64,000 nucleotides of DNA from positions 124,001-188,000 of the forward strand of contig NZ_JARP01000005.1 of the NCBI RefSeq assembly GCF_000708595.2. Direction: 5' to 3'. A program made the position numbers and the translations under genes. The first letter of the stretch is position 1. Each line of letters starts with the position of its first letter. Shown one piece after another: positions 27,606 to 37,547 of the stretch. The notes below the pieces were generated by a model. The model did not search any database. It was not told where the DNA came from and saw only the letters and a program-made list of their open reading frames with translations. This DNA comes from Flavobacterium sp. KJJ. Lineage in GTDB: Bacteria > Bacteroidota > Bacteroidia > Flavobacteriales > Flavobacteriaceae.

Positions 27606-30600
27606 TTATCTTTTTAAACTGAAATGTCCTTTTGTTTCCCGTCCATCCTCAAGTTTAATGGTATACCAATAATCATCTGCTGGCAAAGGGCTGCCTGAAT
27701 AGGTTCCGTCCCAACCGTTGACTGATGACGGTGTAATTTGCTTGATTAGCTTACCGTATCGATCGAAAATAAGAATTTTTGTATTTGAATTAAAAGCGTC
27801 ATTTGCTCCTTTTATATTCCAATAGTCATTATAACCATCATTATTCGGTGTAAAAAATTTAGGAACTCCAAGAACTGCTATAGTTTTAGAAATTGTTCCG
27901 CAACCATTTTTATCCTTAATATATAGTTCATGTATTCCTGAAGGAACATCTTCAAAGAAATTAGATTCCTGAAAAGAACCGTTAGGATCATCAATACTAT
28001 ACTCATAATTTCCAGACCCCGAAACATTTGCTTGAACAGTATTTAAATCAGATAAGTCTGAGATTGAAACAGAATCAAGATGCGCAATGTCAGAGGCAGT
28101 TACGTTAATAGTTCGCATTCTGCTGCATCTATTTTCGCTTTTAGTGAAAACTTCAACAGTATATTTTCCTTCTTCATTTACATCTAAAGTTTCATTAGTT
28201 TCTTCAGGAATTACGCTTCCATCCTTTGACCAGACATACGTGTAACTGCTAGCAGGTATATTGCCAATAATTCCTGCATCGAGTTTGACAAAAAAAGATG
28301 GTAAATTAGAGCAAACCAATTGGTCGCCACTCAGGTTGCTATTACTGTCAATTTCAGGTTTAGGATTTACTTTAAGCGTAATGTAGGATCCTAATCCAAA
28401 ACAGGCATTGTCTAGATTGCTGTCTACACGTACCCAAATTTCTTGCTGGTTTGGTATTGTATTTCTGTAATTAGAAGGGTCTGCAATTGTATTCATTTCT
28501 GCTAAGGCATCAGCTTCATTCGCGTAATATTTTATGGAATAATTTGTGTTTGAAGGAAGCATTGCCTGAATATCATTTGTTACACTGCTGAAATCAAAAG
28601 ATGCAATCCCATCTTTGTCATTATTGGCATCGTCGATAAAATCATCACAGATGTTAAATGATCTTTTAAAATCAGAATTAATTTGTGTTGTTGAAACCAC
28701 TAGATTTAATTGAGCAATTGAAAAGCATCCGTTTGAATTCTCAACGCGTGCCCAAATAGTATTATTACTGCTCGAAAACGCAAGTGAATTTGAAATTAAT
28801 GTAACAGGATCTTTTGTATTTGCTCCTGCCAAAGTAGTATAATAAGAAAATGTTTCATTGGCGAAATTAGATGAAATAAAACTGTTTTTCTCGGTTATAT
28901 TAAAGTTCGAAATTCCGTCGGTATCATCATCACACTGAACTAGAGTGATTGGAGAGTTTAAAATAGGCAAAGCAAAAAGAATTAGCTTTACCGAGTTAGC
29001 CGAAGTTAATCCACAGGCATTGTTGTTTCTATTTAATAAAACACGATAATAGTATTCATTCATTTGCGAATTTGCTTTTTGGATCGTTACAGACGCAGTT
29101 TTAGTTCCGGAATATGTTGTATTGTCATTCAAATTATTCCATGTATTACCATTATCAATGGAAAGCTGCCATTGAAAGCTATCAGCATTAGACTCAATAC
29201 TGAAAGTTGCTTTTTGTAATTCGCAAACAGTTTGGTTTTCAGGTTGTTTGCTAATTAAAATAGGAGTTGCAATAATATAATTGCCATTAGGTAATGTGTA
29301 ACCATCAATTTTGCTGATTACAATTCCTTTAGCGTTTATACTTACAGGTGCGTTGCCCAGTTGTCCGTCAAAATCTTGATCTGTAAAGCTAGCTTCAGTA
29401 ACATCATTGCAGCCATCGTTGTCGCTGTCAATTTCTGTATAGTTTTTTATCCCATCATTATCAGAATCTGAAACTGTATATTTTAAGATGCCATTATCAG
29501 GATCTGTTTCTAAAGAATCTGATAATCCATTGGTTCCAAAAGTCAAAGTATCAATGATTCCATCTTTGTTAAGATCTGGCGCGTTGCTTCCTGATTCAAC
29601 CAAATCATAAATCCCGTCATTGTCACTATCCAAATCAAGATAATTTGGAATGCCATCATTGTCGGAATCTATTGGTGTTTGTGAGAATTCAAAAATTTCA
29701 TCTAATCCATTTAAGTTAGAGTCAATGTTAGATAAAGCTACTGGTTTTGTTTGTGATTCAATAACATCTGGAATGCCATCATTATCAGAATCTAAATCTA
29801 ATTGATCGGGAATTCCGTCACCATCAGAATCTTTTGGAACACAAGTAGCAATTAACCTGAATGTTGATTTATTGCCAGCGCTGTCAAGCAGATTTTTGTG
29901 TGTGATTTTAAATGATTTATTTTGAAAAGATTGGAATTTAAATGTTCCAGTTCCAGGCTGTAAGGGAATATTACCATTTAATCGGAAGCGAATTTCGAAA
30001 GATGAAAATTGTGTAACACCACTTTCGTAAATTCCGTCATAATTTGTGTCGATTAATAATTGATCGGTCGGATTTAGGACGGTAACAGTTTTATCAATGT
30101 CTACATTAATAATGTATTCGGAATCCGAATTTAGTAAATCAGCCGTATCTCCAGTGGTGACATATTCTAAACTAAGATTTATTGGTTTTGCAAAATTCAT
30201 ATTATAACTTACAGAAAAACCTTTTCCAGCCATCACTTCGGTAACAAAACTTCCATCTGTATTTCCGGTAAAAGGAACTGCTGCAGAAGGCGTTGAATTG
30301 GTAACTGTACCTGAAAATGAATTAGAATACGTTCCTGTTGTTACCAAACCTGAATTGGAATTTGAAATATTCAAACTTAGATCTCCATAAGATTCAGTAC
30401 AGTTTGTTAATCCGTCATTGTCATAATCAATGTCGATATTGTCATTTGCTAAATCATTATCTAGATTAATGGGGCATTCACTTACTGGAATTTTATCTGA
30501 AAAAACATTGCTTACGCAACCTGAGATACTTCCTCTTACTTGGTAAAAGCCAGGCTGACTTGGACTGAAGTTATTTTTAATTTCACCCGGAATAACGACA

Positions 30601-32102
30601 TCATCTTTGTACCATTGAAAAGTATCGTAAGACGACAACGAATTGATTTTTAAAGATACATTTGGAATACAAGATGAACTTGTTAATGCAATTTTGCTGC
30701 TGACAATTTCAGGTTTCAAATCAAAACCGGAATAGTAACCCCCATAGGTAGCAGCTCCATTTGTTCCAAAATAAGAAACATATACTTGCTTAGAGGATTT
30801 GACAACTATATTTCCAGATAAATTGGGCACATTGTAACGCACAAATGCCGGTGTTCCTTCAATTGCAAGCGGAAGAGCTGAAATAGGATTATTGTTTAAC
30901 AAAACTGTGGCACCCGTTTCTGTGACAATATTTAGAAATCCGTTAAAAGTATTATTTCCAATTGATTGTATTTGAGGAATATTATCAACCGTATTAGGCG
31001 TCGCACAATTTATGGGAGGGACAAAAAATAAGTTTTGATTGGCAGGATTTGTTGTTCCTCCAATGCTTTGATAAGCAAATACTTTAGCAGATGTTTTTAC
31101 ATACAAACTTCCGTTATTAAATTGGCTTCCATCAATTGCTATGTATTCTCCACTATTAAGTGTCTTATAAGAAACAGGAGAGCCATTAAGAAATATTTCT
31201 GTATTATCGTAATGTGCTACTAATAAAACGCGTTCTAATTCATCTGACCCTAGACCTTTAATAAATATATATTCATTTCCTGTTTTTTCTAATGAAACAA
31301 TTTGATCGAAACCAACATCTCTTCCCCACGGAACAAAATTGCCACTTTCATTTGGTACTAATACTGTGCTGTTGCTTCCTCCAAATGAACCTGAATTTAC
31401 TGCCACTGGTTTATCTGAAGTAACCAATGCACCAATTATTTTAGAACTATTTGATGCAGTATTAACAGCATTATAATTTTTTAGTGCAAGTACATAGCTT
31501 TCGTTTTTGTTTAGGGTAACATTTATTGGTCCCGAAATAATTGTTCCGTCCAAAAGCTGAGTGCCATTTTGAATATTTGAAATGCTAACTTTAGTTCCGT
31601 TTTCAGTAGCCATTATAGAAGCAAAGTTCAATAATGTTTCATCATAAAGCGGATTTAACATTGCGCCTAATCTAAAAGTTGTACCCAGGGCACTGTTTCC
31701 TTTAGAAACTAAACCTCCTGCATGATTATAGCCTCCCTGCTGATTAGCAACCGCATTGACTCTTGCACTTACATAAATAAGATCTTCAGCTTCAATAATA
31801 TAGCCTCGGTTCGCTACAATTCCAATATTTTCTAAAGGAGTAAATAATTGAGTGTCAGTTCCTTTTCCGATAAAATATTGATAGGGAGTAGTACTGTTTA
31901 CGGTTCCGTTAATTACATTCCCTCCATTGGCTATGATTTTAAAATTTACATTGGAAAGACTTGGAGTAGAAATGTATAAATATTGATCTTCCGCGCCTCC
32001 TTTAGTAGAAATTAATGGTGGTATGTAATGTGTCTTGCTAAATTGTGAAAAACAGTTTATTGTGCAAAACAGGAATAGCAAGAAATGTAATGTTTTTTTC
32101 AT
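27606..32102 (-). CDS. large T9SS type B surface protein with IgGFc-binding-like N-domain and calcium-binding repeats
   Basis: 1498 residues from the ATG at 32102, which opens a clean signal peptide (KKTLHFLLFLFCTINCFSQ); longer in-frame starts add an unlikely leader. Residues about 35-465 resemble the IgGFc-binding-like N-terminal domain of Bacteroidota adhesins. At about 545-600 and 750-905 lie Asp-rich DSDNDGIPD-type thrombospondin-3 repeats, then Ig-like segments. The last 80 residues are the gliding-motility C-terminal domain (FFTPNNDGYNDYWNI, FDRYGKLIKQ, GHFSLKR) that directs type IX secretion and type B sorting. It is likely a secreted or surface adhesin. It follows a shorter protein with the same C-terminus on the same strand. 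Confidence 0.87.
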   Translation of the reverse strand: MKKTLHFLLFLFCTINCFSQFSKTHYIPPLISTKGGAEDQYLYISTPSLSNVNFKIIANGGNVINGTVNSTTPYQYFIGKGTDTQLFTPLENIGIVANRGYIIEAEDLIYVSARVNAVANQQGGYNHAGGLVSKGNSALGTTFRLGAMLNPLYDETLLNFASIMATENGTKVSISNIQNGTQLLDGTIISGPINVTLNKNESYVLALKNYNAVNTASNSSKIIGALVTSDKPVAVNSGSFGGSNSTVLVPNESGNFVPWGRDVGFDQIVSLEKTGNEYIFIKGLGSDELERVLLVAHYDNTEIFLNGSPVSYKTLNSGEYIAIDGSQFNNGSLYVKTSAKVFAYQSIGGTTNPANQNLFFVPPINCATPNTVDNIPQIQSIGNNTFNGFLNIVTETGATVLLNNNPISALPLAIEGTPAFVRYNVPNLSGNIVVKSSKQVYVSYFGTNGAATYGGYYSGFDLKPEIVSSKIALTSSSCIPNVSLKINSLSSYDTFQWYKDDVVIPGEIKNNFSPSQPGFYQVRGSISGCVSNVFSDKIPVSECPINLDNDLANDNIDIDYDNDGLTNCTESYGDLSLNISNSNSGLVTTGTYSNSFSGTVTNSTPSAAVPFTGNTDGSFVTEVMAGKGFSVSYNMNFAKPINLSLEYVTTGDTADLLNSDSEYIINVDIDKTVTVLNPTDQLLIDTNYDGIYESGVTQFSSFEIRFRLNGNIPLQPGTGTFKFQSFQNKSFKITHKNLLDSAGNKSTFRLIATCVPKDSDGDGIPDQLDLDSDNDGIPDVIESQTKPVALSNIDSNLNGLDEIFEFSQTPIDSDNDGIPNYLDLDSDNDGIYDLVESGSNAPDLNKDGIIDTLTFGTNGLSDSLETDPDNGILKYTVSDSDNDGIKNYTEIDSDNDGCNDVTEASFTDQDFDGQLGNAPVSINAKGIVISKIDGYTLPNGNYIIATPILISKQPENQTVCELQKATFSIESNADSFQWQLSIDNGNTWNNLNDNTTYSGTKTASVTIQKANSQMNEYYYRVLLNRNNNACGLTSANSVKLILFALPILNSPITLVQCDDDTDGISNFNITEKNSFISSNFANETFSYYTTLAGANTKDPVTLISNSLAFSSSNNTIWARVENSNGCFSIAQLNLVVSTTQINSDFKRSFNICDDFIDDANNDKDGIASFDFSSVTNDIQAMLPSNTNYSIKYYANEADALAEMNTIADPSNYRNTIPNQQEIWVRVDSNLDNACFGLGSYITLKVNPKPEIDSNSNLSGDQLVCSNLPSFFVKLDAGIIGNIPASSYTYVWSKDGSVIPEETNETLDVNEEGKYTVEVFTKSENRCSRMRTINVTASDIAHLDSVSISDLSDLNTVQANVSGSGNYEYSIDDPNGSFQESNFFEDVPSGIHELYIKDKNGCGTISKTIAVLGVPKFFTPNNDGYNDYWNIKGANDAFNSNTKILIFDRYGKLIKQITPSSVNGWDGTYSGSPLPADDYWYTIKLEDGRETKGHFSLKR

Positions 32103-32248
32103 TAGCTTTAGTAATGGAGATATCATGAATTGATTCTCCCAAACCAAAAATAAGTTTTATTTTAATTTCTTTGAAAAATATAGTGTTTTTCTTTCTAAAT
32201 ATTTGAAATTAAGATTTATGGAACTTATATTTTAAATAGAAATCATTT

Positions 32249-34573
32249 TTATCTTTTCAAACTAAAATGACCTTTTACATTTTTACCGTTGTCAAATATT
32301 AAATTAAACCAATAATCATCTGCTGCTAATTGCTGACCATTAAATTGTCCGTTCCAGCCCACACTGTTTTGATTCATCTGTTTCAAAAATTTCCCATAAC
32401 GATCGTAAATGAAAATATTATAATCAGGTAGCTGGTCAAAAGAATTAATTGTCCATAAATCATTGTAACCATCACCGTTTGGTGTAAAGAATTTTGGATA
32501 ATCTAAAACATACACTAAAAAAGTATTTGATATTCCACAGCCGTTTTTATCTCGTGCAACGGCATAATAAATTCCAGGATTTATTCCTGTAAATAACGGA
32601 TTATCTTGATAAACAATTCCGTCTAATGAAAATTCGTAATTACCGGCTCCAGTATATTGCAATAATACTGAATTATCGACTCCAGAAAAATCTTTTACAA
32701 CAGCATCCTTTATTACGGCAGTTTCAGATAAATTTACTTTGAATTTTTTAGTTTTCTCACAGCCGTTCGCATCTTGAACTACAACTGAATAGTCTCCTGG
32801 TGAATTTACGGTGATAAAATTAGTTGTGCTTCCGGTATTCCATAAATAGCTTGAAAAGCCTGTAGCGACACTTAATGTAGTTTCTCCTCCCTTGCATACT
32901 ACTTTGGTTTCATCTTCAAAATTAGGCGGAGAAAAAGTATTTACAACAAGTGTTATTGGTGTAATATCATAACAATCAGGTCCGTTTACTACTCTTGCAA
33001 AAATGGTTTGTGAAAAAGCAGTTGTGTTTTTAAAGATATTTGGTAAAGAATTTGTTTCTGTCAAAGCATCATTTGAATTCAAATAATAAGTAACGTTTAA
33101 TCCGTTAGGTAATCCTGAAACAATTTGAGGCGTAACTTGTGCATTAAGATCAAATTGATATAAGCCATCTTGCTTGTCATCTCCATCACAAGTTGATATT
33201 GGATTTTGATTAACAATCTGGTTGTTTGAAATTTGAAGTGTTACCTCGGCAATTTTATAACAGCCATAAGTGTTTTCGAGTCTCGCAAAAATAACTTGAT
33301 TGGCACTTTTATTAGTATATTTTTCAGGATTTAAAATAGGATTTATTTTAGTTTGAGCATCTGCTAATGATTCATAATATCCTTTGTTTAAAATTTCTGA
33401 AACATTATTTTTTACGATTTTATCTGCTTTAGTCAAATTAAAAATTGCAATTCCATCTGTATTATCATCACATTGCAATAAAGCTGTATTGCTCGATAAA
33501 ACTTCTTGCGCATAATCAATTTTAATTTGTCCGACTAAGCTGCAAGTAGAAGGACTCAGTACAACTTCAACTCTATAATCGCCCGCATCAGTGACATTAT
33601 ATGTTGGTGTTGTTGCTACTTGCACATTATTTTTAAACCATTTATAAGAGTATGCTGTTGATAATTTTGGATCTAATAAAAAAGTTTCTCCATAGCATAA
33701 AGGATTATTGCTTGTAGAAGTTCTATTAGGACCAAAGTCAATTTTTGAAGCAAAACTGCCTGCTTGTAAAAATACTGCTGAATCATAATAGCGCTGTGAG
33801 GCATCAGCAATTACAAGTTTGATATGATAGGTTTTTCCTTTAGTTACAGAAGTTTGTGCATTTAATACAACGGTTTGACCAGCATAATTAATTGGACTTG
33901 TATTGTTATTTAATCCATTAAAATAATTTTCATTAGATGCAGGACATCCAGTATATGGGCTTCCGTTTGGACGCGTGCCGGGTCCAATTTGCGGACGTAC
34001 ATTTACTGATGAAACAGGTATAGCAGTATTGGGTATTACAGCTAGATTTTTATAAGGATCTGCTGATCCTGCTTCTTTAATTAGGAAGGCAAAACCATCT
34101 GAATATTCACAAGGATAAGAATATTGATATTCGTTAGAAGCAAAAATATAATTAAAACTTATTAAATCTGATAAAGGAACAAAATCAAATTCAAGCACGG
34201 TTGCATTTATCGAGTTGATTCCTAATATCTGATTCAAATCTGAATCTCCGAGCCAATTTGGACTTCCCCCGCCGTCATTACTAACATAAGGACCAACTCC
34301 TTCTGTGCTTGTAGAAGTGGTTAAAACAATACCTTCAGAAAAAGGAAATCCGCTTGTGCCGGCGTTGAAATAGGCAAAGCTATTTTTTCCGGGTGTAAAC
34401 GTATCTCCTTTTCCTGTTGTATTTGTTGCAGAAGCACAAGAACTATTTACTAAAATATCTTGTATAAGCTGCTGTGGTGTTTTCTGATCATCAATATTTA
34501 TAAACTGCGCATTCATCTTTGAAGAGAGAAGGCAAATGGATAAAATGACAATAAAACTTTTAAAATAATTCAT
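32249..34573 (-). CDS. T9SS type B surface protein with choice-of-anchor L domain
   Basis: 774 residues. After a signal peptide (ends KMNAQ, about residue 22) comes a choice-of-anchor L domain (about 23-275: TPQQLIQDILVNSSC, FSEGIVLTTS, FNYIFASNEYQYS, DGFAFLIK). PKD/Ig-like segments follow, and the last 80 residues are the gliding-motility C-terminal sorting domain (FFTPNGDGYNDLWTI, YDRYGKFLKQ, GHFSLKR), closely similar to that of the adjacent larger protein. Export by the type IX system and attachment or release at the surface are expected. It starts 15 bases after the ABC permease gene, so it may be co-transcribed with the exporter. Confidence 0.87.
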   Translation of the reverse strand: MNYFKSFIVILSICLLSSKMNAQFINIDDQKTPQQLIQDILVNSSCASATNTTGKGDTFTPGKNSFAYFNAGTSGFPFSEGIVLTTSTSTEGVGPYVSNDGGGSPNWLGDSDLNQILGINSINATVLEFDFVPLSDLISFNYIFASNEYQYSYPCEYSDGFAFLIKEAGSADPYKNLAVIPNTAIPVSSVNVRPQIGPGTRPNGSPYTGCPASNENYFNGLNNNTSPINYAGQTVVLNAQTSVTKGKTYHIKLVIADASQRYYDSAVFLQAGSFASKIDFGPNRTSTSNNPLCYGETFLLDPKLSTAYSYKWFKNNVQVATTPTYNVTDAGDYRVEVVLSPSTCSLVGQIKIDYAQEVLSSNTALLQCDDNTDGIAIFNLTKADKIVKNNVSEILNKGYYESLADAQTKINPILNPEKYTNKSANQVIFARLENTYGCYKIAEVTLQISNNQIVNQNPISTCDGDDKQDGLYQFDLNAQVTPQIVSGLPNGLNVTYYLNSNDALTETNSLPNIFKNTTAFSQTIFARVVNGPDCYDITPITLVVNTFSPPNFEDETKVVCKGGETTLSVATGFSSYLWNTGSTTNFITVNSPGDYSVVVQDANGCEKTKKFKVNLSETAVIKDAVVKDFSGVDNSVLLQYTGAGNYEFSLDGIVYQDNPLFTGINPGIYYAVARDKNGCGISNTFLVYVLDYPKFFTPNGDGYNDLWTINSFDQLPDYNIFIYDRYGKFLKQMNQNSVGWNGQFNGQQLAADDYWFNLIFDNGKNVKGHFSLKR

Positions 34574-34588
34574 AGTAAAACAAATATA

Positions 34589-35425
34589 CTATAAATCTCT
34601 ATTTTTTAATAATTTGTAAGAAAAGTATATAAATAAAAATGTCCAGATTAAAACAATTAAAATTGCAAAATAACTTACGCTATAATCCATATCTGTGTCA
34701 ATTCCTATTTGTGAGCCAATACTCTTTACTACAGACAATCTTGGGCCAGGATTAGCAATTAAATTAGACATTGATTCTAAAGGCAGAAACTGTGTGATTT
34801 TCTCATCGATATTGCTGTCAGGGAAAATTTTAAAGGCTAATAAACCTCTGATTATTCCTTCGATTATATTCCAAACTAAAAGAAAACCTAATGCAAAGGC
34901 AGATCTTTTTACCAAAATTCCAAGAAATAAACAGAATGAAAAGAATCCGGTTAATTTTACGAAAAAGGCAAGTAGATAATCTAAGTCGCTAAAGATGATA
35001 TCAATCTCAGTGTAAGAAGAAAAAATCAAACCTAAAATCAAACTCATAACAAAAATGAAGACAGTTGAAACAAATGAGAATAAAACAACTGTAAGGAACT
35101 TTGACAGAATAAATTCTTTTTTACTCAAGCCGTCAATTAAATTTTGTTTCAGTGTTCCGTAGCTGTATTCATTAGCCATCATGGAAACAATTACAATAGC
35201 AAGAAATAATTTTAAAATAGCAGCGACATAAGTATTGAAGTGCCATATAAATGGAAAATTAAAAATTCCCATTTCTGCCAAATGGAATTTAAAAGGACCA
35301 ATATCAAATTTAATAGAGGCAATTAAAGCTATAAAGGAAAGCAGAATAAAATAAGTTAAAGTGAGAATACGGCTGGCTTTATTCATCCAGATTTTTTGTA
35401 ATTCTATAGAGATAAGTCTGTTCAT
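34589..35425 (-). CDS. ABC-2 type transporter permease
   Basis: 278 residues with six predicted membrane helices and no ATPase motifs. The segment MMANEYSYGTLKQNLIDGLSKKEFILSKFL (about 83-112) is the conserved cytoplasmic loop of ABC-2 permeases of the type with a single membrane subunit. It lies 7 bases after the ATP-binding subunit. The exported substrate is unknown; antibiotic, lantibiotic and gliding-type exporters all use this layout. Confidence 0.88.
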   Translation of the reverse strand: MNRLISIELQKIWMNKASRILTLTYFILLSFIALIASIKFDIGPFKFHLAEMGIFNFPFIWHFNTYVAAILKLFLAIVIVSMMANEYSYGTLKQNLIDGLSKKEFILSKFLTVVLFSFVSTVFIFVMSLILGLIFSSYTEIDIIFSDLDYLLAFFVKLTGFFSFCLFLGILVKRSAFALGFLLVWNIIEGIIRGLLAFKIFPDSNIDEKITQFLPLESMSNLIANPGPRLSVVKSIGSQIGIDTDMDYSVSYFAILIVLIWTFLFIYFSYKLLKNRDL

Positions 35426-35432
35426 GGCTTAA

Positions 35433-36341
35433 TTAGATTTTTGGATTTGTATTTTTTGTTAATTCTAAAAATTGTGCTTCCAGACTATTTTTTCGTTTTA
35501 CCAAATGACTCAAAACAATATTTTTTGAGAATAAATACTGATTTAATTCTGAAGCAGATAATTCAGATTTTAAATAGACTAAAACTTTTCCGTCTTCCTC
35601 TTTAATCTGATTAACTGCCTGATGCTCATTCAAAATTGATTTTAATTCCGTATTATCATTCGAAGAAATTTCAAAAAAGCCTTCGTTTGCAGACATTCCG
35701 TCAACAGACCCTGAATATAAAATTTCGCCTTTTCTTAAAACTACCACATGCGTACAAACTTTTTCGACTTCATCTAATAAATGCGAAGCCAATAAAATAG
35801 TTGTTCCCTGCGATGCAATTTTTTTAATAATATCTCGAATCTGGTGAATTCCCTGCGGATCTAAACCATTCGTTGGTTCGTCTAAAATCAAAATTTCAGG
35901 ATCGTTTAAAAGTGCCGAAGCAATTGCTAAACGCTGTTTCATTCCTAACGAAAAAGTGCTGAATTTGCTGTCTTTTCTTTCAGATAAACCTACTAAATCC
36001 AGTTTTTCATTTACTTTAGAATAGTTGATGTTTTTTATTTTACAAACCAATTTTAAATTTTCTTCGGCCGTCATGTACGGATAAAAGTTTGGTCTTTCGA
36101 TAATTGCGCCTACTTTTTTTAGCGCTTCATGCGTTTCTATTTTTCCGTCAAACCAGCTGTAACTGCCTGATGTACGGTTAACAACATTTAATACGATTCC
36201 TAAAGTGGTCGATTTGCCGCTTCCGTTAGGACCTAAAATGCCGTAAACACGGCCTTTTTGTATTTCAAAAGATACATTTTTTAGCGCCTGAATACGGCCG
36301 TATCTTTTGTGTAGATTTTCAATGGTAAGAATGGTTTCCAA
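35433..36341 (-). CDS. ABC transporter ATP-binding protein
   Basis: 302 residues with Walker A GPNGSGKST (residues about 36-44), the signature FSLGMKQRLA, Walker B ILILDEPTNGLDP and the H-loop ASHLLDE. The C-terminal 85 residues are the accessory domain common to exporters of the CcmA/NatA type. It is the first gene of an apparent operon with the permease and the choice-of-anchor L protein. Confidence 0.92.
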   Translation of the reverse strand: METILTIENLHKRYGRIQALKNVSFEIQKGRVYGILGPNGSGKSTTLGIVLNVVNRTSGSYSWFDGKIETHEALKKVGAIIERPNFYPYMTAEENLKLVCKIKNINYSKVNEKLDLVGLSERKDSKFSTFSLGMKQRLAIASALLNDPEILILDEPTNGLDPQGIHQIRDIIKKIASQGTTILLASHLLDEVEKVCTHVVVLRKGEILYSGSVDGMSANEGFFEISSNDNTELKSILNEHQAVNQIKEEDGKVLVYLKSELSASELNQYLFSKNIVLSHLVKRKNSLEAQFLELTKNTNPKI

Positions 36342-36386
36342 ATTTATTTCGGTTTTAGTTTTAAGTATGACGAATCAACTTGTTAA

Positions 36387-36420
36387 TTGTTACGGCTAAA
36401 TGTAATTTAATGTAAATTTG
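36387..36420 (+). promoter_or_regulatory. promoter of the kinase-like gene at 36438
   Basis: TTG (36387-36389) and TAAATTTG (36413-36420) are 23 bases apart, within the flavobacterial range, and the start codon follows 17 bases later. The 97-base gap also has to serve the divergent ABC operon, for which no clear element is seen. Confidence 0.55.
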
Positions 36421-36437
36421 CATTAAAGATATTCAAA

Positions 36438-37490
36438 ATGAGCGAACCTTTAATGGTGTTAAAAAAACCTACTTACCCTTTAACACAATCTCTATTAAGT
36501 TATTTAGACAGATACGAACGCATTTCGAAAGTATCTGTGTTCTATGATGACTTATTGCGATTTTCTGGCTCTGTAAATGTCTACGATAAAAATGAAACAG
36601 ATACTTTATGGATTCGCGTTTATTACAGTGAATTCGAAAGAAACGAAATCGATTTGAATCTAAAAAAAATTTATTCACTGCTGCATTCTGATGGAAATAG
36701 TGAAATTATTCAGTTTCTAAATATCGACGCGATTGATTATTGTACTTTCGGAAATTCGAAACCTTTCCGGATTAAAGTCAGAAATATTCTCAATGATAAC
36801 TATGTTCATTTTTACATTAAAAAAGCAGATGCTTCAAGAATTTATGGTTTAGAATTAGAAGATATTCTTTCGCCAGATAAAATCAACTTTTTGGTTTATA
36901 AAGACACTTTAATTGAGGAACATATTATCGGAATTCCGGGTGATGTTTTTATGGAAACCTTATTGGATAATTGTACGGAAATGGAAAAATCACAAATTGC
37001 AAAAGAGTTTGTGAAGTTTAACGAACGCTGCATGATCAGGCTTTTGGGCGATATGCGCGCTTACAATTATGTGATTGTCCCAATTCATGATTTTGATCAA
37101 GTTGTCTATAAAATTCGTCCAATCGATTTTGATCAGCAATGTTACGAAGGAAATTTTAAGGTTTATCGTCCGCAGTTTTTCAAAGAAAATTATCCGATGA
37201 TAAAACTTATTAAAGATAAATTAGAAGAACGTTCTATTATTCAATATAAAGATGAAGAAAGGGCGATTCTGGCTAAGCGTATTCATTCTGCAGAAAACAG
37301 AATTAAAAAATTATTGAACATTATGTGTCATGATACCATTTCGACAGAGGAACATCTAAATCAGCTAAAAATGGAATTGTACCGTTATACTAATGATATG
37401 AAATTCAAAAATGCAAAATCGATGGGACACGTAATGTTTGCAGCATTTGAGTTTATAACGCGGAACTTTAAAAATACAAATTTAATTTAG
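36438..37490 (+). CDS. uncharacterised protein with a kinase-like catalytic loop
   Basis: 350 residues, no signal peptide and no membrane segment, so cytosolic. I do not recognise a named family. The segment LLGDMRAYNYV (Asp205, Asn210) followed by IRPIDFDQ (Asp230-Phe-Asp232) matches the Asp-x4-Asn catalytic loop and Asp-Phe-Asp/Gly metal site of protein-kinase-like and aminoglycoside-phosphotransferase folds, with a beta-hairpin between them. Upstream, HFYIKKADASRIYGLELEDI (125-144) could supply the ATP-binding Lys and helix-C Glu. This is inference from motif order only. The C-terminal 85 residues are helical and basic. It is a single gene with its own promoter, divergent from the ABC operon. 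Confidence 0.75.
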   Translation: MSEPLMVLKKPTYPLTQSLLSYLDRYERISKVSVFYDDLLRFSGSVNVYDKNETDTLWIRVYYSEFERNEIDLNLKKIYSLLHSDGNSEIIQFLNIDAIDYCTFGNSKPFRIKVRNILNDNYVHFYIKKADASRIYGLELEDILSPDKINFLVYKDTLIEEHIIGIPGDVFMETLLDNCTEMEKSQIAKEFVKFNERCMIRLLGDMRAYNYVIVPIHDFDQVVYKIRPIDFDQQCYEGNFKVYRPQFFKENYPMIKLIKDKLEERSIIQYKDEERAILAKRIHSAENRIKKLLNIMCHDTISTEEHLNQLKMELYRYTNDMKFKNAKSMGHVMFAAFEFITRNFKNTNLI

Positions 37491-37547
37491 AGTTTTTTTG
37501 AAACTTATATGGTTTAAAATTGACTTTACATTTTAAAAAACAATCTT

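Noticed and set aside
29400..29850. DNA repeat at the Asp-rich stretch of the large surface protein
   Set aside because: The periodicity comes from coding thrombospondin-3 type repeats (DSDNDGIPD) and needs no separate DNA element.
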